Below are positions 8,559 to 18,726 of a stretch of 64,000 nucleotides of DNA, in pieces; within the stretch, counting starts at the first letter, position 1; each line of letters opens with the position of its first letter. Location: assembly GCA_026400645.1 (NCBI GenBank), contig JAPLOP010000027.1, positions 1 through 64,000 on the forward strand. The letters are read 5' to 3'. The notes under the pieces were generated by a model, which searched no databases, was not told the origin of the DNA, and worked only from the letters and a program-made list of their open reading frames with translations. The translations under genes were made by a program, and so were the position numbers. The stretch comes from Alphaproteobacteria bacterium (GTDB taxonomy: Bacteria > Pseudomonadota > Alphaproteobacteria > Paracaedibacterales > CAIULA01).

Positions 8559-10256
8559 TTACCGTATCCCCGACGCATCAAGCAGCTTTATCGCTGCTGC
8601 CCGTGCTTCGTCAGTCACAACGGCCCCGGCTAACATTCGGGCGATTTCTTCTGTTCGTTCCTGGGCGTTTAAATTTCTGATAATGGTCATGGTATGGGTG
8701 TCTTGTTCCTGTTTTGAAACCTGAAAATGATGGCTGGCATGGGCCGCCACCTGGGGGGAATGGGTAACGGCGATTACCTGAACATGCCCGGATAATTTCG
8801 CCAGACGGCCCCCAATTGCGGCCGCCACAGATCCCCCAACGCCCGTGTCAATTTCATCAAAAATAATTGCCGACAAGTCGCTTTTTTTGGTTAGTGATTC
8901 CGCCAAAACAACCTTTAGGGCCAGCATAATCCGCGCTAACTCTCCACCAGAGGCGGCCTTATTCAGGGGCGCCAGTTTTTGCCCTTTATTGGCTGCAATT
9001 TGAAATTCAATTCCATCTAGACCAAATGAAGTCGGGTCTTCCAGCGCCGTTAGATTAATACTGAAACGAGCCTCTGGCAGCTTAAGGTCAGCCAATTCCG
9101 GCCCCAGGCGATCCTCCAGAATGGACGCGGCCTGATGACGGTGCTGGGTGATTTTTTCAGCCAAACTTTTATAGGCGATTTGGCATTCTTGATGCCGTTC
9201 CTCGCACTGTTTTAATTCTGTGTCACCCTCTAGGCGATTGATGCTGTCCTGGGCTTTCATGTAAAATTCATACAACTCAAACGGCTGCAAAGCATATTTT
9301 CTGGCCACCGCACGCAGGGCATAAAGCCTTTCCTCGATACGATTCAGTTCCTCTGCGGTGCTTTGATTGAGGGTGTATAACTTTCGCAGGCTTTCCAGAG
9401 TATCGGCCACCTCTAGTCGCGCACGATCCAGCGATTGGCAAATTTCCCCCAGGGCCGCCAGCTGAATTGTATTGGCCCGTTCAAGGTTTTTTTGGATGGT
9501 ATATAGCGCCGTGCTCAGATCAACGGGTGTATTCAAGTTTTGCAAGGCGGCCTGAATGGCGTCAGCAATCTTGCCGTACTGCCCGATATCCTGCCGCTTT
9601 TGAAGAAGGTCTTGTTCCTCATTTTCCTTTGGGGCCAGCTTTCCAAAATCAGTCAGAACCTGCTGATAATGGGAACGTTGTCTGACTGCATCCGCTTGAA
9701 GGGTTCGCTGTTCTTCCAGTTCCTTTTTTGTGCGACACAAATCCTGATATGCTTGGAAAATATCCTTTAGGTGCGATTCGAATTCTGCGCAGTGTTTGAC
9801 AGTAAACTCATCCAAAACTTGTCGATGAAGCCCAGGATTGAGTAAATTATCAAATTGGCCATGAATTTCAACTAGGGAATCGCCGACCTCCCTTAAAAGG
9901 GAAATGCTTACGGGTTGATCATTAATGAATGCTCTCCCCCGGCTGCTTTGATGGATGGTGCGCCTCAACACAAGAACGTTATCCTGTGGCAGGATGTCTT
10001 TTTCAACAAGAAGAGCCTTCAGGGATTCAGGAAAATCGGATGATGAAAAAGAAAATTCCGCGGTGACTGTCGCTTGCTCTGTCCCTTGGCGAATCAGGGA
10101 CAAATCCCCCCGCATCCCAAGGGCCAAACTGAGCGAATCAAGAACGATCGATTTGCCAGCCCCCGTTTCCCCCGTTAAGGCGGTAAAACCATCCCCGAAG
10201 GATAAATCCAAACTTTCGATCAGGACGACATCTCGGATAGACAGGGAGGCTAGCAT
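8559..10256 (-). CDS. recN: DNA repair protein RecN
   Basis: SMC-like ATPase acting in double-strand break repair in the cytoplasm/nucleoid. 565 aa, typical length. Walker A is GETGAGKS (residues 29-36). A long coiled-coil middle follows. The C-terminal part has the ABC signature region (ASGGELARIMLALK) and the Walker B/D-loop IIFDEIDTGVGG, which is diagnostic for RecN. It lies between bamD (upstream, 15 nt away) and radC (downstream, 3 nt away) on the minus strand; a bamD-recN pairing is common in Alphaproteobacteria. Confidence 0.97.
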   Translation of the reverse strand: MLASLSIRDVVLIESLDLSFGDGFTALTGETGAGKSIVLDSLSLALGMRGDLSLIRQGTEQATVTAEFSFSSSDFPESLKALLVEKDILPQDNVLVLRRTIHQSSRGRAFINDQPVSISLLREVGDSLVEIHGQFDNLLNPGLHRQVLDEFTVKHCAEFESHLKDIFQAYQDLCRTKKELEEQRTLQADAVRQRSHYQQVLTDFGKLAPKENEEQDLLQKRQDIGQYGKIADAIQAALQNLNTPVDLSTALYTIQKNLERANTIQLAALGEICQSLDRARLEVADTLESLRKLYTLNQSTAEELNRIEERLYALRAVARKYALQPFELYEFYMKAQDSINRLEGDTELKQCEERHQECQIAYKSLAEKITQHRHQAASILEDRLGPELADLKLPEARFSINLTALEDPTSFGLDGIEFQIAANKGQKLAPLNKAASGGELARIMLALKVVLAESLTKKSDLSAIIFDEIDTGVGGSVAAAIGGRLAKLSGHVQVIAVTHSPQVAAHASHHFQVSKQEQDTHTMTIIRNLNAQERTEEIARMLAGAVVTDEARAAAIKLLDASGIR

Positions 10257-10271
10257 CGTTTCCTATTGTGT

Positions 10272-11069
10272 TTATTGAAGCGTTTGGGGAGCATGCTGTT
10301 TGATAAGCTCGTAAGCATCCTTATACCAATCGCTGTTGGGATAATTGTGCCCAAGTATTGCTGCGGTGGATTTTGCCTCACTGGGCAAATTCAACACAAG
10401 GTAACATTCAACCAATCGATAAAGCGCTTCTGGTGCATGAGAGGTCGTTTGATAGGTGTCAATCACACCTTTAAATCGGTTGACAGCCGCTAGATATGAT
10501 GCCCGTTTTTGGTAATAGCGCCCAGTCTCCATTTCCTTGCCAGCCAAATGATCCTTGATAAGTTCGAGCTTGAATTTAGCATCCTTGGCATACGAACTTG
10601 TGGGGAATCGGGCAACGATTTCTTCGAACGCCTTTAGCGCTTGCTCGCTTGCCTTTTGATCACGCTCAACAATGGCGATTTGTTCGTAATGACAAAGGCC
10701 CAGCATGTAATAGGCATAAGGAACCTCGGCATGACCAGGGTGCAGCTGGATAAATGTATTAAACCCTTCAATTGCTTCGTCATATTTTTTTGCTTCGTAA
10801 TAGCAATAGGCCGACATAATCTGGGCCTTTAAAGACCAATTGGAATAGGGGTGTTGGCGCTCAACCTCGGCAAATGCTTTGGCAGCTTTGGTATAGTTTT
10901 CGCCATCCAATTGAGTTTGTGCCGATGTATATAGGTCTTCAACACTACGGTCCGCATAGGTATCATCCTTGTCAGAGCATCCACTAACCATTAACGCAAA
11001 AACTAAAAAGAAAACCAACTTCGGAGAAACCCGTCGTGGGGCCACTTTAAACCAAGCAATCATCATCAA
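10272..11069 (-). CDS. bamD: Outer membrane assembly lipoprotein BamD
   Basis: Lipoprotein subunit of the BAM complex that inserts beta-barrel proteins into the outer membrane. 265 aa. A basic N terminus is followed by a hydrophobic segment and a lipobox (MVSGC, lipidated Cys near residue 31). The rest is a run of tetratricopeptide repeats (for example AAKAFAEVERQHPYSNWSLK and AIEGFNTFIQLHPGHAEVPY) that match BamD/ComL. It is directly upstream of recN, as in many Alphaproteobacteria. Of the first ATG codons, M1-M3 are all possible starts. Confidence 0.95.
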   Translation of the reverse strand: MMMIAWFKVAPRRVSPKLVFFLVFALMVSGCSDKDDTYADRSVEDLYTSAQTQLDGENYTKAAKAFAEVERQHPYSNWSLKAQIMSAYCYYEAKKYDEAIEGFNTFIQLHPGHAEVPYAYYMLGLCHYEQIAIVERDQKASEQALKAFEEIVARFPTSSYAKDAKFKLELIKDHLAGKEMETGRYYQKRASYLAAVNRFKGVIDTYQTTSHAPEALYRLVECYLVLNLPSEAKSTAAILGHNYPNSDWYKDAYELIKQHAPQTLQ

Positions 11070-11146
11070 AATCCGTCCAAAAGACTCATTATTTTATATC
11101 TACTGTAGCATTTCTAACATACATAGGCGTGTAGAGCCAGTATTGT

Positions 11147-12526
11147 TTAAAGTTGATAAACATGCTGATATTTCAAGGCAGCCTCTTCCCAGCTGTAATC
11201 TGCCATCATCCCATTTTTCTGAATGGCATTCCATTTCTTTGGGCTGTCCTGCCACAAGTGAAATGCGCTCCATACAACATCAACAAAATAATGATCGTCC
11301 CAAAGATAAAATCCATTACCAAGTCCGATGTCTTCTTGTGGTGAGTCGGACAAAAAGGAACATGGCACAATCGTATCCTTAAGGCCACCAACGGGTCGAA
11401 CCAAAGGAACCGCCCCATACTTCATGGCATAAAGTTGGGTTAGTCCACAGGGTTCCGAATAAGATGGCATCAAAAATAAAACAGCACTACTGAACAGACG
11501 TCTTGCCAATCTCTCGTTTAGGCCACGATAGATTTTCACAGTATCCGGAAGTTCCGTTGGAATAAAAATACTAGAATCCGCCGATGCATCATTCAGCAAT
11601 AATATGCCTTGCCCAGGAAGGCGCGACAAAGAATTTAAAATAAGCCTGATGCCCTTTTCGTGTGATACACGACTAACAACACACCATAAAAACGCATCCT
11701 CATCACAAGGTAAGCCAAGTTCCTTTTGAAGACTGACCTTGTTTTTCTTACGATTTTTTATTGTTTCTGCCGTATAGGTATGTTCGATCTGTGGATCTGT
11801 TTCGGGGCTCCAAAGACTAGAATCCACCCCATTCAGAATACCAAAAAGAGATTCTTTTTTGGTTTCCAAAAGCCCCTCCATACCAAAACCATTTTTTTGA
11901 ATTTCCTGGGCATAGGTCGGGCTGACGGTTGTAATTGCATCGGCGAAATAAATACCCCCCTTTAAAAAGGAGAGATTTCCATAATATTCCAACCCATTCA
12001 TCGACCAAAAATGATCCGGCAACCCAAGGCTTTTGAAAGAATCTGCTGGATAAAGGCCTTGATAAATAAGATTGTGAATTGTTAGAACAGAACGTGGCTT
12101 ACAGGGATCGTCAATCGCCGCCAGATAGGCGGCAGCAAGGGCAGTTTGCCAATCATGACAGTGGACAACATCAGGTGTCCATGATGGATCAATTTTATAC
12201 AAATGCGCCGCAACCCAACATAAAGTCGCGATCGTTTCCTGGGACATTTCGTATGGATTATCGGGCAAACACCGCCCATCTTTCCAATCAAAAAGATAGG
12301 TCGTATAGTCGCCTAGTTTCGCTTTTTCCAGTGATAACCAGGGCAGATCATGCTGCACTTCTGTGACATCCTGCGCGATTTCCCTTAGTTTCGGATATGC
12401 AGGAATTAAAAGACGCGTCTCTATGCCGATTTTTGGAAGATATTCCAACAGGGATGGAATAACATCCGCCAACCCCCCAACTTTAACAAAGGGGGCAAAT
12501 TCACAAGCAACCTGAATAACTTTCAT
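11147..12526 (-). CDS. glgA: Glycogen synthase GlgA
   Basis: Transfers glucose from ADP-glucose to growing alpha-1,4-glucan. 459 aa, slightly shorter than the usual 475-485. The N-terminal ADP-binding loop KVGGLADV (residues 15-22) is the GT5 version of KxGGL. The C-terminal half holds CVVSRVSHEKGIRLI and the GT5 tail motif MPSYSEPCGLTQLYAMKYG with the conserved Glu. It is the last gene of the glgX-glgB-glgC-glgA block, 24 nt after glgC. No bacterial glycogen phosphorylase (glgP) is seen near it. Confidence 0.96.
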   Translation of the reverse strand: MKVIQVACEFAPFVKVGGLADVIPSLLEYLPKIGIETRLLIPAYPKLREIAQDVTEVQHDLPWLSLEKAKLGDYTTYLFDWKDGRCLPDNPYEMSQETIATLCWVAAHLYKIDPSWTPDVVHCHDWQTALAAAYLAAIDDPCKPRSVLTIHNLIYQGLYPADSFKSLGLPDHFWSMNGLEYYGNLSFLKGGIYFADAITTVSPTYAQEIQKNGFGMEGLLETKKESLFGILNGVDSSLWSPETDPQIEHTYTAETIKNRKKNKVSLQKELGLPCDEDAFLWCVVSRVSHEKGIRLILNSLSRLPGQGILLLNDASADSSIFIPTELPDTVKIYRGLNERLARRLFSSAVLFLMPSYSEPCGLTQLYAMKYGAVPLVRPVGGLKDTIVPCSFLSDSPQEDIGLGNGFYLWDDHYFVDVVWSAFHLWQDSPKKWNAIQKNGMMADYSWEEAALKYQHVYQL

Positions 12527-12550
12527 CTGAATAACCTTTATAAGGGGCTT

Positions 12551-13753
12551 TTATAAAAATTTAAGTATGTTCTTTTTTGTAACGATCGTTATTCCGTTAT
12601 CTGTATAGTGAAAGTTTTTCTTATCATTAATGGGATCAAGGCCGATCGTCATGTTGTTGGGGATTTTAACATTTTTTTCCACAATGACACGATGTAAATT
12701 ACAATTCTCGCCAACATGGGCCCCTGGCAAGATGAGAGATTCCCGAATATTTGTTTTGCTTCCAATCTCGCTGTGGCTAAAAAGAACCGAATGCTCCATC
12801 GAACTTTTATGTCCGACCGTGCACCCATCGCCCAGCACCGTGTTATGCAGCGCCCCAGAAATTCGGGTGATATTGTGCCCCTTGCTAACGGTTGTCATGA
12901 TTGGCCAATGGTGTTTTTCTAGTTGGATTTTTCCAGATGTTAAATCCATGTTGGCCCTCCAGTAATCATCTGGCGTGGCTATGTCATACCAAAAACTTTT
13001 TTCAACAGAATCAAAATCGTACGTATACCCCTTTCCAATTGCCAAAGAGGCCGGAATAATATCATGACCAAAATCATCCCCATAGGACGGATCTGCTTCT
13101 AAAATAGAATATAAAAAAGAGGCCGTATAAATATAGATCCCCATGCTGGCATAACAATGATCTGGATTGTGCGGGATCGTTGGCGGATTAGATGGCTTTT
13201 CAATAAAAGCATTAATCTGATAATCGTCATCGACCCCTATGATGCCAAATCCCCGTGACATTTCTAACGGTACAGATTTCGCAAGGATTGTCAGGTCCGC
13301 CCCTTTTTGTATGTGATAATCTATGCTTTCGCGAAAATCTACGGTGTAGACATGATCGGCCGCCGCAATGACGATATATTCTGGGTTATAGCCCTTGATC
13401 GTATCAAGATTTTGCCTGACCGAATCCGCGGTACCTTTGTACCAATCCTGCTGATCATTTTTTTGTTGAGCGGGCAATAAATCAATCGTTGCCTTTTTCA
13501 TCGGGGATGAAAGCGGGCTGTTGATATGTTTCAATAAGCTGGTTGAATTGTATTGTGTGATCAGCCCAATGTGATCAATATCGGAATGATAAAAATTCGA
13601 CAAAACGAAATCAACAAGTCGATAGCATCCCCCAAAATGCAAGGCTGCCTTTGCTCTTTTCTCTGTCAACGGAAGCAAGCGATTTCCGGCGCCCCCTGCC
13701 ATAATAATTCCCATGACGGACGGTTTCTTTTTTGAAATTATTCTGTTACGCAT
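12551..13753 (-). CDS. glgC: Glucose-1-phosphate adenylyltransferase GlgC
   Basis: Makes ADP-glucose from ATP and glucose-1-phosphate, the committed step of glycogen synthesis. 400 aa. The nucleotidyltransferase signature IIMAGGAGNRLLPLTEKRAK is near the N terminus (residues about 17-36), followed by the substrate-binding WYKGTADSVRQN, and IEKPSNPP in the middle. The C-terminal third is a left-handed beta-helix region (LHNTVLGDGCTVGHKS). It overlaps the glgB 3' end by 8 bp and so is likely translationally coupled. Confidence 0.96.
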   Translation of the reverse strand: MRNRIISKKKPSVMGIIMAGGAGNRLLPLTEKRAKAALHFGGCYRLVDFVLSNFYHSDIDHIGLITQYNSTSLLKHINSPLSSPMKKATIDLLPAQQKNDQQDWYKGTADSVRQNLDTIKGYNPEYIVIAAADHVYTVDFRESIDYHIQKGADLTILAKSVPLEMSRGFGIIGVDDDYQINAFIEKPSNPPTIPHNPDHCYASMGIYIYTASFLYSILEADPSYGDDFGHDIIPASLAIGKGYTYDFDSVEKSFWYDIATPDDYWRANMDLTSGKIQLEKHHWPIMTTVSKGHNITRISGALHNTVLGDGCTVGHKSSMEHSVLFSHSEIGSKTNIRESLILPGAHVGENCNLHRVIVEKNVKIPNNMTIGLDPINDKKNFHYTDNGITIVTKKNILKFL

Positions 13754-15959
13754 ATTCTGGGCTTCCCTCGTAAATCAAAAAAAGTGTAGATAAGGGTGGA
13801 ATATCAATTTTGAGAGATCCATCAACCATTTCGATCTGCTGCATTGAAAACAATCCCGTCCCCCCATATATCGCATCATCTGTGTTGAGAATAATTTTAT
13901 AGCAACCAGGTAAAGAAACCGTTAACAAATAAGAATATCTTGGGACTGGTGTCAAATTACAGATGACCAGCACGCTCTGTTTTTTTGTCAGATCACATGT
14001 GGCGGAATGTCGATAAAAACTGATCACGCTGTTTTGGCGATCGTGATAATCGACCCATTCAAACCCACTGGATTCATGATCCATCTCAAACAAAGCCCTT
14101 TGTGTCTGATAAAGACTATTCAGATCCTGCACCAACTTTTGCGTGCCTCGATGAAAGACATGATGAAACATTTCCTCCTGCAACAAGTGCCAATCTAAAC
14201 TTTCCTGGTGATTCCATTCTTTCCATTGGGCAAGTTCTGACCCCATGAATAATAATTTCTTACCAGGGTGCCCATACATAAATCCGTACAAAGCCCGCAG
14301 ATTAGCAAACTTTTGCCAAGCATCCCCTGGCATTTTGCTTAAAAGGGACTGCTTTCCATGAACAACCTCATCATGGCTTAATGATAGAATGAAATTTTCT
14401 GAATACGCATAAATCATTCCAAATGTCAGATGGTGATGTTCATAGTGCCGATAAATGGGATCTTTTTCGAAATAGCGTAAAACATCATTCATCCACCCCA
14501 TGTTCCATTTGAACCCAAACCCAAGGCCGCCAGCATACGTTGGTCTGGATACATTGTGAAAAGCCGTCGATTCCTCCGCAATCATCAGGATGCCCGGATA
14601 CCGTTCATACATCAGTGTATTCAAACGCTTTAGAAAATCAACGGCTCCAAAATTAATGTTTCCGCCATACATGTTAGGAAGCCATTCGCCATCCTTTCGA
14701 CTGTAATCCAGATAAATCATGGAACTGACTGCATCAACCCGAAGGCCATCAATATGGAATTCACGAAACCAGAAATCGGCATTGCTGATTAAAAAGTCAG
14801 CGACCTCGTGACGCTCCACATTATAAATAAGCGTTTCCCAATCTGAATGCCAACCCATGCGCCAGTCTTCATGTTCATATAAATAACTGCCATCAAACTG
14901 CTTGAGGCCATATTCATCGATTGGAAAATGGGCGATTACCCAATCTAAAATAACACCAATCCCATTTTGGTGGCATTGATCGATGAAATAAGCAAAATCT
15001 GCAGGGGATCCAAAACGTGATGTTGGTGCATAAAGTCCCAAGGGTTGATATCCCCATGATCCATCATAGGGATACTCCGCAATGGGCAACAGTTCGATAT
15101 GGGTAAAGCCCATTTCCTTGACATAGGGAATCAGCGTACTGGTTAGCTCTCGATACGTTAAAAATCGATTGCCTTCTTCTTGAACGCGCCGCCATGATCC
15201 AAGATGGCATTCATAAATGGACATCGGCTTATGATAGGGATTGCTGACTTCTCTTTCCTTGATCCATTTTTGATCGCCCCATTGATACGCGCTCGATTCC
15301 TTGACAAGCGAAGCGGTCCTTGGGGGATGTTCGCTTTGAAAAGCAACCGGGTCAGCCTTGACATGTGTTCCGCCAAAGGAATCGGTTATGTGAAACTTGT
15401 ACCAATCTCCGCTTTTGGCCTGGGGTAAAAATAGCTCCCAAACGCCGGATTGATGCCTTAGTCGCATTGGATGGCAAAGGTGATTTCCCATATTAAAGGA
15501 TCCGATGACGCTGACCCTTTTCGCATTTGGGGCCCACACAGAAAAAAGAACCCCCCTTACAGACCCAACAACAATTTCATGGGCCCCCAGAATTTTGTCC
15601 AAACGCGTGTGATTTCCTTGGGAAAAAAGCGCCAAATCCTCCTCTGGTAACAAACTACCAAATTGATAAGGATCATAGAATCGATTCACGCAATCTGCAT
15701 AGTGAACTTCTAGTTCATAAAGACCCGGGTCCTTTTGTACTTCGGCAACAAATCCACCTTTTTCGCCAACCTTACAAAAAGGAATAGAACCATTTTTTGT
15801 GATAAGATTGACCTGTAAAGCATGGGGCAAAAAAGCCCTTACTTCGGTGGAATTTTTTGCTATGGAATGACTTCCAAGAAAAGAAAATGGATCCAAAAAT
15901 TGACCATCTGAAATAGCGTCGAAAATATCTATAAAAACAGTCATTCTATGTAATCCCAT
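13746..15959 (-). CDS. glgB: 1,4-alpha-glucan branching enzyme GlgB
   Basis: Introduces alpha-1,6 branches into glycogen. 737 aa, the usual size for a two-CBM48 GlgB. An N-terminal carbohydrate-binding part is followed by the GH13 barrel: HFPIDEYGLKQFDGSYLYEH, the nucleophile Asp in GLRVDAVSSMIYLDYSR, the acid/base Glu in MIAEESTAF, and the transition-state Asp in LSLSHDEVVHGKQSL. The start could also be the ATG five codons in (15944). It precedes glgC with an 8-bp overlap and follows glgX after a 164-bp gap, which may hold its own promoter. Confidence 0.97.
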   Translation of the reverse strand: MGLHRMTVFIDIFDAISDGQFLDPFSFLGSHSIAKNSTEVRAFLPHALQVNLITKNGSIPFCKVGEKGGFVAEVQKDPGLYELEVHYADCVNRFYDPYQFGSLLPEEDLALFSQGNHTRLDKILGAHEIVVGSVRGVLFSVWAPNAKRVSVIGSFNMGNHLCHPMRLRHQSGVWELFLPQAKSGDWYKFHITDSFGGTHVKADPVAFQSEHPPRTASLVKESSAYQWGDQKWIKEREVSNPYHKPMSIYECHLGSWRRVQEEGNRFLTYRELTSTLIPYVKEMGFTHIELLPIAEYPYDGSWGYQPLGLYAPTSRFGSPADFAYFIDQCHQNGIGVILDWVIAHFPIDEYGLKQFDGSYLYEHEDWRMGWHSDWETLIYNVERHEVADFLISNADFWFREFHIDGLRVDAVSSMIYLDYSRKDGEWLPNMYGGNINFGAVDFLKRLNTLMYERYPGILMIAEESTAFHNVSRPTYAGGLGFGFKWNMGWMNDVLRYFEKDPIYRHYEHHHLTFGMIYAYSENFILSLSHDEVVHGKQSLLSKMPGDAWQKFANLRALYGFMYGHPGKKLLFMGSELAQWKEWNHQESLDWHLLQEEMFHHVFHRGTQKLVQDLNSLYQTQRALFEMDHESSGFEWVDYHDRQNSVISFYRHSATCDLTKKQSVLVICNLTPVPRYSYLLTVSLPGCYKIILNTDDAIYGGTGLFSMQQIEMVDGSLKIDIPPLSTLFLIYEGSPEYA

Positions 15960-16123
15960 AATAAAAAAATTGAACAGAGAAAAACATTTTATGTTCGATA
16001 ATCAATTTTGTACCCGGACCAACCGACTGGGTTTTTTGCTTAAAAATCGCATTTTTCTTATCCCTTGTAACTAGTATCCATTACAATTTTTGTTAAATCA
16101 ATCCCTGTATTTTCCTAATTTTT

Positions 16124-18202
16124 TTATACTACATTGGAAATGGGAATGTTTTTATGAAAGATGGAAAAAGAACGCGATTCCACAGAAATAGGCTTACCCG
16201 ACAAACAATCAATCGAACAATCGGGATTTATCGAGGTGTCTAAAATTTTTTCCCAGCCAGTAGAATTTTCCAAGGCAACAGACGAACAACGCGGAAAAAT
16301 GACATCTTGGTTCCTAAAAGAACCATTGATTATAAAGAAAAATAGATCGGTCCCCTTGTTGGAATTTTTGACCCCGCAAGCCAACATAAAGCACAACAGT
16401 CCTTCTTGCTCGCCCCAATCATCGTGGGTTTTTTCAATTCCATTTTTTGTGTACCAAGAAATATCTTTTAGCTTGCTTTCTTTGTTGATGATGGCGCCCT
16501 GAAGGAATGAATCTGTGCGATATATTTGTTCTCTGATTTTATGAAGCTGGGTAATCAGGGGGAGGCACCATTCCGTATCCCCGCTATCCCAATTGACCCA
16601 GCCTATTTTATTATCCTGGCAGTAGGTATTATTGTTTCCGCCTTGGCTATTATGAAGCTCATCGCCCGACAAAATCATCGGCACACCACGAGATAGCAAT
16701 AATGTTGCCAAAATATTTTTCTTTGTTTTGATGCGCTCCGCCAAAATGCGGGGATTATCCGTTTTTCCCTCAAAGCCATGATTAAAGCTAAAATTACTAT
16801 CAGATCCATCGCCGTTATTCTCGAGATTTTCCCTATTATATTTGAACGTATAGGAAACAAGATCTTCAAGGGTAAATCCATCATGGGCAGTGACAAAATT
16901 AATACTTGCCGATGGTTTTCTTTTGTCTTTGTCAAAAATGGGCGCAGATCCAAGTATAACTGTCGCTAAGTCGTTCGTTAAACTTTCTTCGCCCCTCCAA
17001 AAACGACGGACTGTATCCCTGAAATAGTCATTCCACTCGGACCAACCTTGCGGAAATTTACCAAGTTTGTAACCATCGTGCCCCGTATCCCATGGTTCCG
17101 CGATCAACTTTGCTTGCTGTAAAGCGGGGTCTTGCATGATGCAATAATAAAGGTGTCCAACCGATTCGTAACCGTTGTGTGATCGAAACAATTCAACGCC
17201 CAAATCAAAACGAAATCCATCCACACCGACATGTAGAAACCAATATCGCAAAGAATCCATGACCAATTGAAGAACACAGGGGTTGGTCAGGTTTAATGAA
17301 TTTCCACATCCCGTATAGTCAACATAATCAGCCTTGGAATCGCTTAAATGATAGTAAGAAAGATTATCGATTCCACGGTAACATAGCATCGGTCCCTGTT
17401 GATTTCCTTCGCCTGTATGATTAAAAACAACATCCAAAATGATCTCGAAACCCTCTTGATGGAGTTTCTGGATAATTTTTTTCATTTCACCCAGGTCATT
17501 GTTGACTAAATAATCCGAATGCGGCGCAAAGAAATTGATGGGATTGTATCCCCAGTAATTACTTAACCCCTTGTCAGTCAAATGTTTATCATGGGAAAAC
17601 GACTGGATGGGCAAAAGTTCCAGCGTTGTAACGCCAAGCGCCTTGAAATGGTTAATCATTTCGTCAGAAACCAAAGCATTGAATTTACCTCTCCACGATA
17701 CGGGGATACCTGGATGAGTCTGTGTTATTCCCTTTACATGAATTTCATAAATCACCGTTTTCGACCAAGGGACATTCACACACGCCGAATCCTCGTCGGA
17801 ATTTTTTTCATCAACGACAATGCATTTTGGTGTAAACGGGGCACTGTCAAGCGACCATGAATCTGTATTGCAAAAATGGGATTCATGGACATAAATTGGA
17901 CCCGATAAAAGACGGGCATAGGGATCAATCAATAATTTATTGGGATTAAACCACAGTCCCTTTTCTGGCAAAAAAGAACCGTGAACCCGGTATCCATATA
18001 ATGTCCCTGGTCCGATGGCATCGATATAAACATGCCAGATATTATCTTCATTATTTTTTAGTGAGATTCTTTTTGTTTCAGACAGACCATCTTCTGAAAA
18101 CAAACAAACTTCTATGTGTTCTGCATTGGCTGAAAAAATAGAAAAATGGGTCCCATAGCCATCAAAGTGGGAACCAAGAGATATGTTTTTATCGGCTAAC
18201 AT
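16124..18202 (-). CDS. glgX: Glycogen debranching enzyme GlgX
   Basis: Isoamylase-type GH13 enzyme that hydrolyses alpha-1,6 branches of limit dextrin. 692 aa. An N-terminal CBM48 (LGSHFDGYGTHFSIFSANAE) is followed by the catalytic domain: VVFNHTGEGNQQGP, the nucleophile Asp in GFRFDLGVELFR, the Glu in LIAEPWDTGHDGYKLG, and the Asp in NFVTAHDGFTLEDL; SGDELHNSQGGNNNTYCQDN is characteristic of GlgX. Its start codon (18200-18202) overlaps the tssE stop region by 7 bp, so glycogen metabolism is joined to the T6SS block at the translation level. It is adjacent to glgB downstream. Confidence 0.96.
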   Translation of the reverse strand: MLADKNISLGSHFDGYGTHFSIFSANAEHIEVCLFSEDGLSETKRISLKNNEDNIWHVYIDAIGPGTLYGYRVHGSFLPEKGLWFNPNKLLIDPYARLLSGPIYVHESHFCNTDSWSLDSAPFTPKCIVVDEKNSDEDSACVNVPWSKTVIYEIHVKGITQTHPGIPVSWRGKFNALVSDEMINHFKALGVTTLELLPIQSFSHDKHLTDKGLSNYWGYNPINFFAPHSDYLVNNDLGEMKKIIQKLHQEGFEIILDVVFNHTGEGNQQGPMLCYRGIDNLSYYHLSDSKADYVDYTGCGNSLNLTNPCVLQLVMDSLRYWFLHVGVDGFRFDLGVELFRSHNGYESVGHLYYCIMQDPALQQAKLIAEPWDTGHDGYKLGKFPQGWSEWNDYFRDTVRRFWRGEESLTNDLATVILGSAPIFDKDKRKPSASINFVTAHDGFTLEDLVSYTFKYNRENLENNGDGSDSNFSFNHGFEGKTDNPRILAERIKTKKNILATLLLSRGVPMILSGDELHNSQGGNNNTYCQDNKIGWVNWDSGDTEWCLPLITQLHKIREQIYRTDSFLQGAIINKESKLKDISWYTKNGIEKTHDDWGEQEGLLCFMLACGVKNSNKGTDLFFFIINGSFRNQDVIFPRCSSVALENSTGWEKILDTSINPDCSIDCLSGKPISVESRSFSIFHKNIPISNVV

Positions 18203-18717
18203 TTATGGCCAACCTTAATGGGAGATTCCTTGCAATCTATAACAACAGGAAAGCTGATTTTGCTTTTGCTGGCCTTTGTTTTGATGGCACCTCTGACAAC
18301 AATGGACAAAGATTGCCTGTTTTGACTGTAGTTTGCCACCTGAACATCGACAGATGTTATTCTGGGCTCAAAGGTTCGTATAGTTTTCTCGCAGATCTTT
18401 GCAATTTTTTTTCTTTTATGACTATTTGCCGCATCAAGGGATGAAAAATCAATCAAACCAAAAAGGGACGGCAATCCGAAACTTAAGATGCCATCCTCCT
18501 TTGTCGTATAAGTTTTGCGTTTTTCCACAAAGCGTGTATTGAGTATTTTTGAGACCTCAGCCATGACGGACTGAACGACAGCCTCTCCTTCTAAAAAGAA
18601 GCTGTTCGTATTTTCCCATTCCTGCCCTGGGTCCTCGTCAACAAGTCGATCAAATAAGGGTGATTTAATCCCATATCTGTTTTTCGGTTGACTTTGGACC
18701 TGTTGAATAACGCTCAT
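18196..18717 (-). CDS. tssE: Type VI secretion baseplate subunit TssE
   Basis: Gp25-like wedge protein of the T6SS baseplate that starts sheath assembly. 173 aa, normal for TssE. Visible family marks are SPLFDRLVDEDP near the N terminus, LNTRF in the middle, a GLPSLFGL segment where TssE usually has GLPDF, and the conserved FEPRI (residues about 116-120), which corresponds to the gp25 EPR motif. It follows hcp by 9 nt and overlaps glgX. The gene order tssB-tssC-hcp-tssE is a standard T6SS core order. Confidence 0.9.
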   Translation of the reverse strand: MSVIQQVQSQPKNRYGIKSPLFDRLVDEDPGQEWENTNSFFLEGEAVVQSVMAEVSKILNTRFVEKRKTYTTKEDGILSFGLPSLFGLIDFSSLDAANSHKRKKIAKICEKTIRTFEPRITSVDVQVANYSQNRQSLSIVVRGAIKTKASKSKISFPVVIDCKESPIKVGHKC

Positions 18718-18726
18718 CTTTATCCC

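Noticed and set aside
16012-16037. Hairpin ACCCGG/CTGGGT followed by a T run
   Set aside because: The T run follows on the plus strand, while the flanking genes glgX and glgB are on the minus strand. It cannot be their terminator; no plus-strand gene enters it.
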